Of a stretch of 64,000 nt of DNA, positions 27,262-38,194 are shown in pieces; the first letter of the stretch is position 1; the number at the start of each line of letters is the position of its first letter. The stretch covers positions 310,001-374,000 of the forward strand of contig CALSMJ010000001.1 of the NCBI GenBank assembly GCA_943787425.1, written 5' to 3'. The notes beneath the pieces were generated by a model. That model ran no database searches. It was given only the letters and a program-made list of their open reading frames with translations, and was not told where the DNA came from. Source of the DNA: an uncultured Pseudomonadales bacterium (lineage in GTDB: Bacteria > Pseudomonadota > Gammaproteobacteria > Pseudomonadales > Azotimanducaceae). A program made the position numbers and the translations under genes.

Positions 27262-27279
27262 GCCGGATCACCCCATCGA

Positions 27280-27966
27280 TTACCGATCATCGATCACATC
27301 AATTCCCGGAGGAATCTCAAATTGAAATAGCGATGCGGGCAATGTTTCGTTAATCGAGATCAAGGACAGGGCTATTGATACCTGCATTTTAGACTGGGTC
27401 ATTAAGGTGATCTGACTTGGTACACCCTCTGTGAAGGTGATGCGCACCCAAGCTATTAATGACGTCGACTCGGTCGGCACCAACCTAAAATGCTCATCTG
27501 TCCCTGATGCGTCGTCAAGGGTGACGGCGAAGGATGCGCTCAACTCCGCCTCGGTCATTAACAGCACCTTAGCAGGGGACGATGCGTCCAAAGCATCAAA
27601 GCTTTGCAATTTTAGCTGGGCCAGCAGCGCGTCATATTCATAAATCGTCTCGCCATCCGACACAACCAATGGCTGATCTACGGATTCTAAACGGAACTGT
27701 GCGGGTCGCTTTAGATAGAAGTCGCCCTGCTGACGTTCGGCTCCTGGACCCGTCGCGCGCTGCTCATATCCAAGATGCAACTGCCGAAATTGATTCAAAC
27801 GGCTCATTAACGCAGGCAGTGCATCCTCCGAAACTGCGACGCTGGCAGGTGCGGCCCCGGCGAAGGGACCCAGACCCAGCAGCATAACGGCCATGATGTG
27901 CCACAGACCGGGCCGTATTCGCGTGCAGACTGCTGCCACGCCTGAACCTTTAATCTGGGGGTGCAT
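27280..27966 (-). CDS. lolA: Outer-membrane lipoprotein carrier LolA
   Basis: 228 aa periplasmic chaperone that carries lipoproteins from LolCDE to LolB. A signal peptide with a long N-region (about 25 residues) ends in [17 protein letters not shown]; Met25 at 27894 is an alternative start that would give a more usual signal. Mature features: [13 protein letters not shown], the [15 protein letters not shown] strand pair and [18 protein letters not shown], typical of LolA's open barrel. The first 17 bp overlap the end of ftsK if the long start is used, implying coupling. Confidence 0.9.
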   Translation of the reverse strand: MHPQIKGSGVAAVCTRIRPGLWHIMAVMLLGLGPFAGAAPASVAVSEDALPALMSRLNQFRQLHLGYEQRATGPGAERQQGDFYLKRPAQFRLESVDQPLVVSDGETIYEYDALLAQLKLQSFDALDASSPAKVLLMTEAELSASFAVTLDDASGTDEHFRLVPTESTSLIAWVRITFTEGVPSQITLMTQSKMQVSIALSLISINETLPASLFQFEIPPGIDVIDDR

Positions 27967-30286
27967 GCGCTAAGACTTCTCGAGCACCATTACTATTCAT
28001 TGCACTGACAATTCCCGCGGCTTCCATGGCCTCAACCATCCGAGCGGCTCGGTTATAGCCTATCCGAAGTTTTCGCTGGACCGCTGAAATTGACGCGCGA
28101 CCGCTCTCGGTCACAAAGGCGACCGCCTCGTCATACAAGGCGTCAGACTCTGGTGCCTCATCCTCGCTACTCGCGCCCGATCCGGGAAGCAGCTCTGAAT
28201 CGGTTCTTGTGTCTAGAATCTCTTGCAAGTAATTGGGCTCGCCCAAGGCCTTCCAGCTCTCTACGACCCGGTGCACTTCTTCATCATCAACAAAAGCGCC
28301 ATGAACGCGAATCGGAATGGGGGTCCCGCCCGGCATATATAACATATCACCATGCCCCAACAGTTGTTCCGCGCCGCCCTGATCAAGGATCGTTCTAGAA
28401 TCGATCTTGCTTGACACCTGAAACCCGATTCGGGTCGGCACATTCGCCTTAATGAGCCCGGTAATGACATCAACCGAGGGCCGCTGCGTCGCTAAAACCA
28501 GATGGATTCCGGCTGCGCGCGCCTTCTGCGCGATTCGAGCAATGAGCTCTTCGACTTTCTTGCCGACGATCATCATCATGTCGGCGAACTCATCAATAAT
28601 AACGACAATAAACGGCAAGGTTTCGAGGGTTGGTGCAGCTTGGTTTTCGTCCTCACTCAGCGGATCTGGGCGCCAAAGCGGGTCGGCTATCGGTTCACCT
28701 GTTTTGATCGCATCTTTGACTTTGCGATTAAAGCCACCGACGTTGCGCACGCCCATTGCGGCCATCAACCGATACCGCCGTTCCATCTCAGCGACACACC
28801 AGCGTAAGGCATTGGCCGCATCTTTCATATCCGTGACCACCGGGGTCAGCAAATGTGGGATACCTTCATAGACCGCAAGCTCAAGCATTTTCGGATCAAC
28901 CATGATGAGGCGGACTTCCTCTGGCGATGCTTTAAACAAAAGCGAGAGGATCATGGCATTGATGCCAACAGACTTACCTGAACCGGTTGTGCCCGCAACC
29001 AATAGATGGGGCATCTTACCCAGGTCAACGACGACCGGTTCACCCGCAATGTCATGCCCCAAAGCCAGCGATAGCGGCGAGCTGGACTCATCGTAGGCTC
29101 TTGATGACAACACTTGGCTTAACCGAACGATCTCACGATCCTCGTTTGGAATCTCGATACCAACAACGGGTTTGCCTGGCACCACTTCAACAACACGAAC
29201 ACTAATGACCGCGAGGGATCGCGCCAAATCCTTTGCAAGACCAGAGATTCGACTGACTTTGACCCCGGCTGCAGGCTGAATTTCGAATCGCGTCACAACC
29301 GGACCGGGAAAGACCGCAACCACCTCCGCATCAACGCCATAGTCCTTTAACTTCAGCTCGAGCAATCGGGACATCGCCTCTAGATCATCAACTGAAAATC
29401 CTTTTTCGCTATTAACCTCTCGGGCATCGAGCAAGCTCAATGCAGGCAAGCCTTCAATTGCCTCTATTTTGAACAGATTCCCTTGCTTTTCGCGGGCCGC
29501 CCGCTCGCTGATTTGAGGTGGTTTTTCTTCACGTTTTTGGATTTTTACGGGCACGCGGTTTTGCGCTTTTTCGACGTGCTGTTCGCGTTTGAATTGTCGC
29601 GCTTTGTTTGACTCAACTGCGATGACCCGATTTTGACGGGCGAGCCGCAATTTGTGAACCCCTGCTTTCATGCTGGTAACCGCAGTAAGAGTGGCGCGCC
29701 CAGTTTGATCCAAGACCCTGAGCCAAGATATCTCTATCATGAGCGTCAAACCAAGCAGCAGGGTCGCTAACATGAGGACCGTCGTGCCGACAAAGCTCAC
29801 CCTGGGCAATAAAAACCCGCTGAGTACCTGTCCAAGCACCCCGCCACTGCCTTCCCGAAGATCGCCACCCAAACCATAGAAGTGTAAATCCGACAAGACA
29901 GCACAAGCGGCGATCGTTAGCAACAAACCAAACCCTTGAACCAGTAACAGCGCAAAGACCCATGGCTCATCACCGCGGTTCGCAATGCGCTTCATAACGG
30001 GCATCAGTAACAGCAAGGGAAAACTCAATGCCGTCAAACCGAATAGAACAAGCAATACATCAGCAACCCAGGCGCCGGATGATCCAATCAGGTTGGACAC
30101 TTCGGCATCTAAGCCCGTGTAGGTCCAGCCTGGATCGGTTGGATCAAAACTATATAAGGCAGCGGCAAACAGCACCGCGAGGAGCAATTGTCCAATAATC
30201 AAGGATTCTCGTAACCGGGGCGCAAGAATCTCCAAGAAACCAGACGGGGCGTCTGCGTCCTTTTCTTTTAATTTTGCTTGTGTCAA
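27950..30286 (-). CDS. ftsK: DNA translocase FtsK
   Basis: 778 aa septum-located motor that pumps chromosome ends and activates XerCD at dif. Four N-terminal membrane segments (about residues 30-200), a short linker with basic and Gln-rich sequence, alpha/beta RecA-like motor domains with Walker [16 protein letters not shown] and Walker [17 protein letters not shown], and the C-terminal gamma winged-helix domain (from about 715: [25 protein letters not shown]) that reads KOPS. The linker is short compared with the 1329-aa E. coli protein, as in many FtsK/SpoIIIE. No lrp gene lies upstream, unlike E. coli. Confidence 0.95.
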   Translation of the reverse strand: MTQAKLKEKDADAPSGFLEILAPRLRESLIIGQLLLAVLFAAALYSFDPTDPGWTYTGLDAEVSNLIGSSGAWVADVLLVLFGLTALSFPLLLLMPVMKRIANRGDEPWVFALLLVQGFGLLLTIAACAVLSDLHFYGLGGDLREGSGGVLGQVLSGFLLPRVSFVGTTVLMLATLLLGLTLMIEISWLRVLDQTGRATLTAVTSMKAGVHKLRLARQNRVIAVESNKARQFKREQHVEKAQNRVPVKIQKREEKPPQISERAAREKQGNLFKIEAIEGLPALSLLDAREVNSEKGFSVDDLEAMSRLLELKLKDYGVDAEVVAVFPGPVVTRFEIQPAAGVKVSRISGLAKDLARSLAVISVRVVEVVPGKPVVGIEIPNEDREIVRLSQVLSSRAYDESSSPLSLALGHDIAGEPVVVDLGKMPHLLVAGTTGSGKSVGINAMILSLLFKASPEEVRLIMVDPKMLELAVYEGIPHLLTPVVTDMKDAANALRWCVAEMERRYRLMAAMGVRNVGGFNRKVKDAIKTGEPIADPLWRPDPLSEDENQAAPTLETLPFIVVIIDEFADMMMIVGKKVEELIARIAQKARAAGIHLVLATQRPSVDVITGLIKANVPTRIGFQVSSKIDSRTILDQGGAEQLLGHGDMLYMPGGTPIPIRVHGAFVDDEEVHRVVESWKALGEPNYLQEILDTRTDSELLPGSGASSEDEAPESDALYDEAVAFVTESGRASISAVQRKLRIGYNRAARMVEAMEAAGIVSAMNSNGAREVLAHAPPD

Positions 30287-30763
30287 AAGTTCACCCTGTT
30301 GCGCTCATTGATCAATCCATACGACCTCAAACCGCCAAACCAAAAAGCCCTTTTTATTGTCGGCCGGACCCCCAATGATGCGATCAAATTCATTCTCATC
30401 GTCTTCTCTTCAAAGCTTGTAAGGTGTTTGGTCGCGCTCACCCTATCTGTCATAACAGCCCGAGTTACATCATAGCCGAGCCCCTAATGTAAATCATCTA
30501 AGCTGCAAGGTGCTCAGCCCCACCAAATTCTAATCGCAAAACTACCCGCCGACAGGGGAATGGTTTACCATTGTGGTCGCTATATTGCCTCTTACACCCG
30601 CGCGCGGAAAAATCATCCCGAAAACGCACTGCGAAGTTCAAAGGCGCGATAAGCAGTTTAAACCGAATTGGGACAACACTGGCCCAATCCATTTGATCGC
30701 ATGGTTTTGGTGGCGTTTGTCATCGGACAGATCATTGATCAAGCAATGTGGAGACTCTTTTAG
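30287..30763. other. Intergenic region upstream of ftsK, no gene recognised
   Basis: 477 bp between ftsK (minus) and the small plus-strand gene at 30764. In enterics this space holds lrp; no Lrp-like sequence is present here. Short open frames have no protein-like features. The divergent promoters of the two sides must lie here. Confidence 0.45.
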
Positions 30764-31060
30764 ATGGCAGGACCTACGCAACCTCAAGTATTCGATGACG
30801 CTTGGGATGACCAACGAATCGATGCGTTTTATCAGGATCAAAAAGCCCGAGGCACACGGTCTGATTTCGATTTGATCGAGGCTGGCTACCGCGGCATGCG
30901 GCCCGATGACTTCTCGCGCTACATTCAAGTTCTAACGTCGGCAGGCCATCATTTAATGGATACCAATGATCTTGGCGAAACCGTTTGGGACCGCATTGCG
31001 CAACATGCATTCGGCGCGGCCTACCTAACCGCCTTGCCCAGCACTTTGCCAACAAAATAA
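30764..31060 (+). CDS. Small PA4642-like protein of unknown function
   Basis: 98 aa, acidic, no signal or membrane segment. The core FDLIEAGYRGMRPDDFSRYIQVLTSAG followed by ETVWDRIAQH resembles the PA4642 family of small pseudomonad proteins as I remember it: an ankyrin-like helical repeat with the R-G-x-x-x-x-D-F turn. This match is from memory and should be tested. The ribosome site is weak (TCTTTTAG before ATG). It precedes trxB by 178 bp on the same strand. Function unknown. Confidence 0.65.
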   Translation: MAGPTQPQVFDDAWDDQRIDAFYQDQKARGTRSDFDLIEAGYRGMRPDDFSRYIQVLTSAGHHLMDTNDLGETVWDRIAQHAFGAAYLTALPSTLPTK

Positions 31061-31235
31061 GCGATCGGTGCTGGCCGGCAAGGCGCACCATCACGCGAAA
31101 AATGCCGATGCCGACGACGATACCGCGCGATCAGTGAAGAAAGCCTCGCGCTATGAGAAAGAAAGACCCTAACATCTTGAGCAAACCACCTGCTCTACCA
31201 AATCGCAGCAGCGATTCATTCAAGAGGAACAATAG

Positions 31236-32180
<945 letters not shown>

Positions 32181-32195
32181 TCCGCGGCGCTCGGC

Positions 32196-32936
32196 ATGGC
32201 AATTGCCTTAACCGAATTAGATCAAGATCTCTGGTTTCCAAACCCCGAGCAGGCGCTCAGTGAGCCAGAAGGCCTACTCGCAATCGGCGGGGATCTTTCA
32301 CCGAATCGATTGCGCCTCGCCTATCGACAGGGCATTTTTCCCTGGTATGACGATGAGCAACCGCTCCTGTGGTGGTCACCGGCAGAGCGCGCTGTGGTAT
32401 TCCCAAAACGATTTAAACCATCACGAAGCCTCGCGCGACTGCTCAAGCAAAACGCCTTTCAAGTCACACTTGATGCGCACTTCGATGCGGTGATTGCCGG
32501 GTGCCAACAGCATCGCCTGCAGCAAGGCCTCGGCACCTGGATCACCCAAGACATGATCACCGCCTACAGCCTGTTATTTGCAACTGGAGACGCGCATTGC
32601 ATTAGTTGTTTTTCCAAAGGTCGTTTGGTTGGCGGTCTCTATGGCGTAAGCATCGGCTCAGTATTTTGTGGCGAGTCTATGTTCTCACTTGAAAGTAATG
32701 CCTCGAAAGTCGCTTTCAGCCACCTCGTTCAGACTTGCCGAACCCTCGGCATAGATCTTATAGACTGCCAAATGCCGAATCCTCACTTGCTATCCCTCGG
32801 CGCCGAAGTATTAAGCCGCGCTCGGTTTTTGCGGCTATTAGCAGACCGCGTGGACGCACAGTCAACTGGTCCCAAATGGCCGGACCTTTACCGGCCTGGT
32901 CCAAAGACGCAAGATCTTCCTCATGACAAAACTTGA
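32196..32936 (+). CDS. aat: Leucyl/phenylalanyl-tRNA--protein transferase
   Basis: 246 aa L/F-transferase: moves Leu or Phe from charged tRNA onto N-terminal Lys/Arg, making N-degrons for ClpS-ClpAP. Family motifs: FPNPEQALSEPEGLLAIGGDLSP, QGIFPWYDDEQPLLWWSPAERAV, and the GNAT-like core with GLYGVSIGSVFCGESMFS. ClpA and ClpS, which recognise and degrade the tagged proteins, are encoded 1-4 kb downstream on the opposite strand. The 3' end overlaps bpt by 14 bp. Confidence 0.95.
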   Translation: MAIALTELDQDLWFPNPEQALSEPEGLLAIGGDLSPNRLRLAYRQGIFPWYDDEQPLLWWSPAERAVVFPKRFKPSRSLARLLKQNAFQVTLDAHFDAVIAGCQQHRLQQGLGTWITQDMITAYSLLFATGDAHCISCFSKGRLVGGLYGVSIGSVFCGESMFSLESNASKVAFSHLVQTCRTLGIDLIDCQMPNPHLLSLGAEVLSRARFLRLLADRVDAQSTGPKWPDLYRPGPKTQDLPHDKT

Positions 32937-33630
32937 AACGCTGAAGTTTTTCCAAACACCGGGTCATCCCTGTAGTTATCTACCAGAACAGCAGGCGACC
33001 ACGGTATTTGCAGACCCGAACGCGATGATCAGCACCGGCGTGTACACTCAACTATCACAAATCGGTTTTCGTCGGAGTGGCGTTCACATTTATCGACCGC
33101 ATTGCAATGCTTGCAGAGCTTGTATCCCGGTTCGGATACCCGTATCCGCCTTCAAATCAAAACGTCGTCATCAGAGGGTCCTGACGCGTAACCGAGTCTT
33201 GACCAAGCAGCAACTCGCCCCTCACAACAGCGATGAGATCTGGCGGTTGTATGAGCGCTATATCAACCATCGACATCCTGATGGCGACATGTTCCCCGCA
33301 GACCGCGAACAATTCGTCAGTTTTTTAGTCACCGGCAGGCCTGAAGCTCGGTTTACTGAATACCGACTCGGTGATCAACTCATTGCGGTGGCGGTCTTCG
33401 ATCAACTCGATGATGGCTTATCGGCTATTTATACTTTTTTTGATCCAGATCATGCCCCGCGTTCGCTCGGGACCTTGGCTATCCTGGATCTCATTCACCA
33501 AACCGACGCGGCCGAGTTGCCCTACCTCTATCTTGGCTACTGGATTGAAGGCAGTGACAAGATGCATTACAAGGCCGAGTTTCGCCCCCAAGAACGTCTT
33601 ACGACCGCGGGTTGGCGACAAATCCCTTAG
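32923..33630 (+). CDS. bpt: Aspartate/glutamate leucyltransferase Bpt (arginyltransferase family)
   Basis: 235 aa bacterial relative of eukaryotic ATE1. Bpt transfers Leu to N-terminal Asp or Glu, extending the N-end rule handled by ClpS. N-terminal PCSYLPEQQATTVFADP and the Cys cluster HCNACRACIPVRI are typical; the C-terminal half has the GNAT-like fold with DQLDDGLSAIYTFFDP and YLYLGYWIEGSDKMHYKAEFRP. It is often annotated as ate, but the bacterial enzymes tested use Leu-tRNA. Coupled to aat by overlap. Confidence 0.93.
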   Translation: MTKLETLKFFQTPGHPCSYLPEQQATTVFADPNAMISTGVYTQLSQIGFRRSGVHIYRPHCNACRACIPVRIPVSAFKSKRRHQRVLTRNRVLTKQQLAPHNSDEIWRLYERYINHRHPDGDMFPADREQFVSFLVTGRPEARFTEYRLGDQLIAVAVFDQLDDGLSAIYTFFDPDHAPRSLGTLAILDLIHQTDAAELPYLYLGYWIEGSDKMHYKAEFRPQERLTTAGWRQIP

Positions 33631-33742
33631 AGACAACCAGCGAAATTACCATTGAAGATTGCTGTCTCGAGAGCGCTTTGCCTTGCCCTAGCAATTAGTG
33701 CAAAATGCGCTCACTTTAAACGAGCTCGACAATAGAGGCGCA

Positions 33743-33958
33743 ATGGCGAAGGAAGAACAAATTCAACTCTCTGGCACGGTAATCGATACCCTGCCCAATA
33801 CCATGTTTCGGGTAGAACTGGAGAATGGTCACGTCGTGATGGCACATATTTCGGGGAAAATGCGCAAGAACTACATCCGCATCCTAACGGGCGACAAGGT
33901 TAAGGTCGAACTCACGCCTTACGATCTTTCTAAAGGCCGCATCACCTTTCGCGAATAA
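33743..33958 (+). CDS. infA: Translation initiation factor IF-1
   Basis: 71 aa single S1/OB-fold protein that binds the 30S A-site with IF-2 and IF-3. I set the start at 33743 ([13 protein letters not shown]), the family N-terminus, with AGAGG upstream; an ATG 45 bp earlier would add a non-conserved tail. The signature [14 protein letters not shown] and [21 protein letters not shown] is complete. Last gene of the trxB-aat-bpt-infA group, convergent with clpA. Confidence 0.97.
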   Translation: MAKEEQIQLSGTVIDTLPNTMFRVELENGHVVMAHISGKMRKNYIRILTGDKVKVELTPYDLSKGRITFRE

Positions 33959-33965
33959 CTTTAAG

Positions 33966-33983
33966 GCGGGCTTTTCGGCCCGC
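33966..33983. terminator. Hairpin between infA and clpA
   Basis: GCGGGC pairs with GCCCGC around a 6-nt loop, 7 nt after the infA stop. A T-run is lacking, so efficiency is uncertain. It serves the convergent infA/clpA junction. Confidence 0.5.
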
Positions 33984-34007
33984 ATGACACCGGCAGCGCC
34001 CTGTTCG

Positions 34008-36266
34008 TTACGCTACCACCTCTTCTTCAATATTCAGCACCAAATCGTCATCTTCTATGTCAACCTGCACCACCCCGCCATGCTTAGCGAGGCGTCCAAA
34101 CAAGATATCTTCGGCCAACGGCTTTTTAATCTTGTTCTGGATTAGGCGCTGCATGGGCCTTGCGCCCAGCAATTCGTCGTACCCTTGCTCTCCCAACCAC
34201 GCTCGCGCGGCTTCGCTGACTTCAAGCAGCACCTTCTTGTCGTCCAATTGAACTTGGATCTCAACCAGAAATTTGTCCACAACTGTTTTGATCACCTCTT
34301 TGCTGAGCGGGCCAAAGGGGATAATGCTATCCAATCGATTCCTAAACTCTGGCGTAAACATTTTCTTGACCACCTCCAACCCATCAGTTGAGTGATCTTG
34401 GGTCTGAAAGCCGATCGAGCTCCGAGACATTTCCTGAGCACCGGCGTTGGTCGTCATCACCAAAATGACGTTCTTGAAATCCGCCTTACGGCCATTGTTG
34501 TCTGTCAACGCACCGTGATCCATGACCTGTAGCAGCAGGTTAAACACATCCGGATGGGCTTTTTCGATCTCGTCAAGCAATAAAACACAGTGGGGTTGTT
34601 TCGTGATGGCCTCTGTTAACAGTCCGCCCTGGTCAAACCCAACGTACCCCGGTGGCGCCCCGATCAATCTTGAAACCGTATGTCGTTCCATATATTCAGA
34701 CATATCAAATCGAACTAACTCAACCCCCATGATCCGCGCCAACTGCCGACAGACTTCAGTCTTACCGACGCCCGTTGGGCCGGAGAACAAGAACGAGCCG
34801 ATCGGCTTTTCGCCTTCTCGCAAACCCGCACGAGCAAGTTTAATGGCACTGGACAAAGAGTCGATCGCATCGTCTTGGCCAAAAATAACCATTTTAAGAT
34901 TGGCATCAAGGTCCTTGAGAGATTCTTTTTCATCGGAACTCACGCTGGCCGATGGAATCCGCGCAATCTTGGCAACCATGCGCTCCACATCTCCGACACT
35001 GATTTGCTTTTTGCGACGGCTTGCGGGCTGCAACTGCTGAAAGGCGCCGACTTCGTCAATCACATCGATCGCTTTGTCTGGCATAAAACGATCGTTGATG
35101 AACTTTTGCGCAAGTTCTGCGGCGACCCGCAAACTGCGGTCGGTGTATTTCAGGTTGTGGTGTTCCTCGTATTTCGACTTCAGGCCTTTCAGGATCAAGT
35201 AGGTGTCATCGACGCTGGGCTCTGTTACATCGACTTTTTGAAACCTTCGCGACAAGGCGCGGTCTTTATCGAAGATTCCGCGATATTCTTGGTAGGTCGT
35301 GCTGCCCATACAGCGAATCTCGCCAGATGCCAGCATCGGCTTTAATAAGTTTGAGGCATCCATCACCCCACCGGACGCGGCCCCAGCGCCAATAATCGTG
35401 TGTATTTCATCAATAAAGAGGATCTGGCTTTTAGATTTTTTAAGTTCGTTCAGAAGCCCTTTCAAGCGTTTTTCAAAATCGCCGCGGTATTTTGTTCCTG
35501 CCAGTAACGCCCCCAAATCCAAACTGTACACAACGCTGTCCCGGATAATTTCGGGCACCTTGCCATCTACGATCAACTTCGCAAGACCCTCGGCAATGGC
35601 GGTCTTGCCAACACCCGACTCTCCAACCAACAATGGATTATTTTTTCGACGCCGCGATAGCGTTTGCACCACCCGCTCGACCTCTTCTTCCCGGCCAATC
35701 AGCGGATCAATTTGCCCTGTCCTAGCCAGTTCGTTCAAATTGGTTGCATAAGCCTCAAGCGGACTCTTTGGCCGTTCTTCGCCTTCTTCTGCCTCACTTT
35801 CCTCTGAGCTCGCTTCGGTTTCTTCAACGCCATCTTTGCGTGTGCCATGCGACATATAATTCACAACATCGATTCGGTTAACGTCCTGATCCTTCAGGGA
35901 ATAGACGGCGTGGCTTTCCCCTTCCGCGAACATTGCAACCAGCACGTGCGCACCCGTGACTTCTTTCTTTCCAGAACTCTGGACATGGAATACGGCGCGC
36001 TGCAGCACCCTCTGAAATCCGAGTGTCGGTTGGGTTTCCCGCCCGTCTTGATCTTCGGGAATAATGGGTGTGGTTTCGGAAATGAAGGTCGCAAGGGACT
36101 GCTTCAATTTTTCGACATCAGCATTGCAGGCGTTCAACACGGTCACGGCCGCCGTATTGTCCAACAAGGCCAGCAGAAGATGTTCTACCGTCATCAACTC
36201 ATGGCGTTGGGCCCTGGCATCTTTAAAAGCCAGGTTTAAAGAAACTTCTAATTCACGACTTAGCAT
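34008..36266 (-). CDS. clpA: ATP-dependent Clp protease ATPase subunit ClpA
   Basis: 752 aa HSP100 unfoldase that feeds substrates to ClpP. N-domain (residues 1-140, two Clp_N repeats) binds ClpS; an acidic linker EETEASSEESEAEEGEE follows. NBD1 has Walker A GESGVGKTAIAEG and NBD2 SGPTGVGKTEVCRQLA, with IGAPPGYVGFDQGG as the ClpP-contact neighbourhood in NBD2. There is no ClpB/C middle coiled coil, confirming ClpA. It follows clpS by 24 bp on the same strand. Length is normal (E. coli 758). Confidence 0.96.
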   Translation of the reverse strand: MLSRELEVSLNLAFKDARAQRHELMTVEHLLLALLDNTAAVTVLNACNADVEKLKQSLATFISETTPIIPEDQDGRETQPTLGFQRVLQRAVFHVQSSGKKEVTGAHVLVAMFAEGESHAVYSLKDQDVNRIDVVNYMSHGTRKDGVEETEASSEESEAEEGEERPKSPLEAYATNLNELARTGQIDPLIGREEEVERVVQTLSRRRKNNPLLVGESGVGKTAIAEGLAKLIVDGKVPEIIRDSVVYSLDLGALLAGTKYRGDFEKRLKGLLNELKKSKSQILFIDEIHTIIGAGAASGGVMDASNLLKPMLASGEIRCMGSTTYQEYRGIFDKDRALSRRFQKVDVTEPSVDDTYLILKGLKSKYEEHHNLKYTDRSLRVAAELAQKFINDRFMPDKAIDVIDEVGAFQQLQPASRRKKQISVGDVERMVAKIARIPSASVSSDEKESLKDLDANLKMVIFGQDDAIDSLSSAIKLARAGLREGEKPIGSFLFSGPTGVGKTEVCRQLARIMGVELVRFDMSEYMERHTVSRLIGAPPGYVGFDQGGLLTEAITKQPHCVLLLDEIEKAHPDVFNLLLQVMDHGALTDNNGRKADFKNVILVMTTNAGAQEMSRSSIGFQTQDHSTDGLEVVKKMFTPEFRNRLDSIIPFGPLSKEVIKTVVDKFLVEIQVQLDDKKVLLEVSEAARAWLGEQGYDELLGARPMQRLIQNKIKKPLAEDILFGRLAKHGGVVQVDIEDDDLVLNIEEEVVA

Positions 36267-36290
36267 CTGTTTAACCTTATTTGTAACGGT

Positions 36291-36638
36291 TTACGCCACC
36301 GGTTCAATATCGGACACCAGTGGATGTTGATTTTCTTGCGCGTATTGATTGACTTGAGCGGACTTGGTTTCAGCGACGTCCTTCGTGTAAATGCCGCACG
36401 TCCCTTTGCCGGTTTGGTGGACAGCCAACATGATCTGAGTGGCTTTTTCACCACTCATGCCGAAAAATATCTGCAACACCTCAACCACAAATTCCATCGG
36501 GGTGTAATCGTCATTGAGCAACGTCACCTTCCAAAGCGGCGGTTTCGCCAGTTTCGGCTTTTCTGGCGCAACAATAACACCGATTTCCCGTTCATCCTCA
36601 GGATCCTGACTAGCGGTTGTTATGACCTCTTTATTCAT
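36291..36638 (-). CDS. clpS: ATP-dependent Clp protease adaptor ClpS
   Basis: 115 aa adaptor that delivers N-degron substrates to ClpA. Core: [23 protein letters not shown] with the Asn-Asp that bind the N-terminal residue, and the Met of TPMEF that acts as specificity gate, then [19 protein letters not shown]. The N-terminal tail (about 30 residues) is somewhat long. The start codon abuts a region of TTCATT/GTTCATC repeats, so the leader and ribosome site are inside repeat sequence (see 36671-36719); no normal Shine-Dalgarno is seen. Confidence 0.94.
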   Translation of the reverse strand: MNKEVITTASQDPEDEREIGVIVAPEKPKLAKPPLWKVTLLNDDYTPMEFVVEVLQIFFGMSGEKATQIMLAVHQTGKGTCGIYTKDVAETKSAQVNQYAQENQHPLVSDIEPVA

Positions 36639-36670
36639 TGTTCATTGTTCTATTCATCGTTCTTTATTCT

Positions 36671-36719
36671 GTTCATCGTTCATCGTTCATCGTTCATCGT
36701 TCATCGTTCATCGTTCTTC
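36671..36719. repeat. Tandem heptamer repeat upstream of clpS
   Basis: Six perfect copies of GTTCATC (36671-36712) and a seventh, GTTCTTC. Degenerate copies (GTTCATT, GTTCTATTCATC) continue down to the clpS start codon at 36638. On the clpS strand the unit is GATGAAC, which contains an ATG every 7 nt in shifting frames. Units of this size are prone to slippage. Confidence 0.95.
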
Positions 36720-36929
36720 ACGCAACGCTTTTTCTACTTGTATCTTTATGGGGGCGCTGATTCTTTTTTAAAGCCCTAATTAATACGTTCTATACCGCCA
36801 GTCGGCTTTCTGCCGAGAACTCGAATCCCGCTTGGTTCTTGAGTATGCGGGAAGCTCTGTCAGATAACCAATAGACAGTCCTCCCTATTTCCAGGACAAT
36901 CCTTCTCCTAGACCCATCCCTCTGCAACG

Positions 36930-37529
36930 ATGCAGCACGAACTGATCTTGTTTCACAAACCCTTCGGCGTACTCAGTCAATTTACGGGTACCTCGCCGAC
37001 ATTGGCAGATCATATCGATCTTCCTGGATTTTATCCGGCCGGACGTTTGGACAAAGACTCCGAGGGCCTGCTCATCTTAACCAATTCTGGCGTGTTACAA
37101 GCTCGCATTACCGAACCGACTCAGAAAATGGCAAAAACCTATTGGGTTCAAGTGGAAGGCACGTGTTCGCCACCGGTGGTTAAGACCCTACAAGCCGGCG
37201 TACTGCTAAAAGATGGCCTGACACGTCCCGCAAAGGTCCGGATCATTACGCCACCACTCCCGCCGCGTACGCCCCCCGTACGATCGCGGCAAAATCAGCC
37301 AACAAGTTGGCTCGAGATTACCCTAAGAGAAGGCAGAAATCGGCAAGTCAGGCGCATGACGGCCCACGTCGGTCACCCTACCCTACGATTATATCGACGC
37401 AGCATTGGGCCATGGACCCTTGACGGGCTTTCCTGCGGCGAGTGGATTCAAACCAACATCAACCTGCCTGCCCCGACGGTTCCGGTCAGGCATCCCAAGC
37501 GGTCGCCTTCACCTGGTCGGAAGATCTAG
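36930..37529 (+). CDS. rluE: 23S rRNA pseudouridine synthase, RluE-like
   Basis: 199 aa, RsuA/RluB/E/F family; RluE makes pseudouridine 2457 in 23S rRNA. The protein lacks the N-terminal S4 domain, as RluE does. Catalytic motif PAGRLDKDSEGLLILTNSG with the essential Asp, then KTYWVQVEG and the ENRQ-type motif REGRNRQVRRMTAHVGHPTLRL. The C-terminal tail is basic and Pro-rich (RHPKRSPSPGRK). In E. coli rluE is next to nudJ-mnmA-hflD-purB; here moaEDC intervenes. The last 44 bp overlap the convergent moaE 3' end. Confidence 0.9.
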   Translation: MQHELILFHKPFGVLSQFTGTSPTLADHIDLPGFYPAGRLDKDSEGLLILTNSGVLQARITEPTQKMAKTYWVQVEGTCSPPVVKTLQAGVLLKDGLTRPAKVRIITPPLPPRTPPVRSRQNQPTSWLEITLREGRNRQVRRMTAHVGHPTLRLYRRSIGPWTLDGLSCGEWIQTNINLPAPTVPVRHPKRSPSPGRKI

Positions 37530-37944
37530 ACTCTATCCATCGATGGCCATCTGGAATCGATTCTTTTTTCCAAAAAGTGGCATTCGTTTTCAGATAATCC
37601 ATAATCATCTCACAAGCGTCGAACGCTTCACCGCGATGACTGGCCGAGACGGCCACCAAAACGATATTATCCCCGGGCGCCAAGTTGCCAATTCGGTGTA
37701 CGACGATCACGCCATGCAACTGCCAGCGGCGCGCTGCCTCATCCACAATTAGATCCAATTGACGCTCCGTCATACCTGGATAATGCTCCAAATACAGCCC
37801 GCCAACGGTTTCATCGAGATTCGAGTTACGGACCGCGCCGGTAAAGAAGCACAAACCGCCGGCGAGCCCCGATTGCGCCTTCAAGTCAGTCAACGCGCGA
37901 TCAAGACTAAAGTCTTCCGGTTGAATTAAAATAGACCGGTACAT
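37486..37944 (-). CDS. moaE: Molybdopterin synthase catalytic subunit MoaE
   Basis: 152 aa large subunit that, with MoaD-thiocarboxylate, converts cPMP to molybdopterin. The start at 37944 (MYRSILIQPEDFSL) follows the moaD stop by 1 nt; an upstream in-frame ATG inside moaD is unlikely. Motifs: GGLCFFTGAVRN, LEHYPGMTERQLD, VHRIGNLAPGDNIVLVAVSASHR, and the active Lys in TFWKKESIPDGHRWI. Last gene of the moaC-moaD-moaE operon. The C-terminus overlaps the end of rluE on the other strand. Confidence 0.94.
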   Translation of the reverse strand: MYRSILIQPEDFSLDRALTDLKAQSGLAGGLCFFTGAVRNSNLDETVGGLYLEHYPGMTERQLDLIVDEAARRWQLHGVIVVHRIGNLAPGDNIVLVAVSASHRGEAFDACEMIMDYLKTNATFWKKESIPDGHRWIESRSSDQVKATAWDA

Positions 37945-37945
37945 C

Positions 37946-38194
37946 TCAGCCCCCTGTGACCGGCGGAAAGAAGGCGACTTCTGAGGTAACTGAGACCATC
38001 GCTGAATCATCAACCATTTCTTGATCGACCGCCGCCATAATCGTCTGCGTCAGGCTTGCCTCACTAAGCGAGGCGCCATTCGGCAATTTAATCATTGATT
38101 TTAAAGCACCGACCGTTGTGGGCGCCTCTAACATAATCTCGATGTCGCTTTGCCCCATCGTTTCCCTGAGCGCCGCAAAAAATAAAACCTTCAC
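37946..38194 (-). CDS. moaD: Molybdopterin synthase sulfur carrier MoaD
   Basis: 82 aa ubiquitin-like protein whose C-terminal Gly-Gly (FFPPVTGG) is adenylated by MoeB and thiocarboxylated. I set the start at GTG 38194, which overlaps the moaC stop as GTGA and gives the family start [11 protein letters not shown]; an ATG at 38209 lies further inside moa[11 protein letters not shown] at the end is diagnostic. No moaA, moaB or moeB is in the window. Confidence 0.9.
   Translation of the reverse strand: MKVLFFAALRETMGQSDIEIMLEAPTTVGALKSMIKLPNGASLSEASLTQTIMAAVDQEMVDDSAMVSVTSEVAFFPPVTGG

Noticed and set aside
30287-30763. lrp gene upstream of ftsK
   Set aside because: No Lrp-like helix-turn-helix can be read on either strand.
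34522-35040. 172-aa plus-strand open frame over clpA
   Set aside because: Antisense to the conserved ATPase domains and without protein-like features.
36637-36719. CRISPR array
   Set aside because: Units are 7 bp with no spacers; this is a simple tandem repeat.
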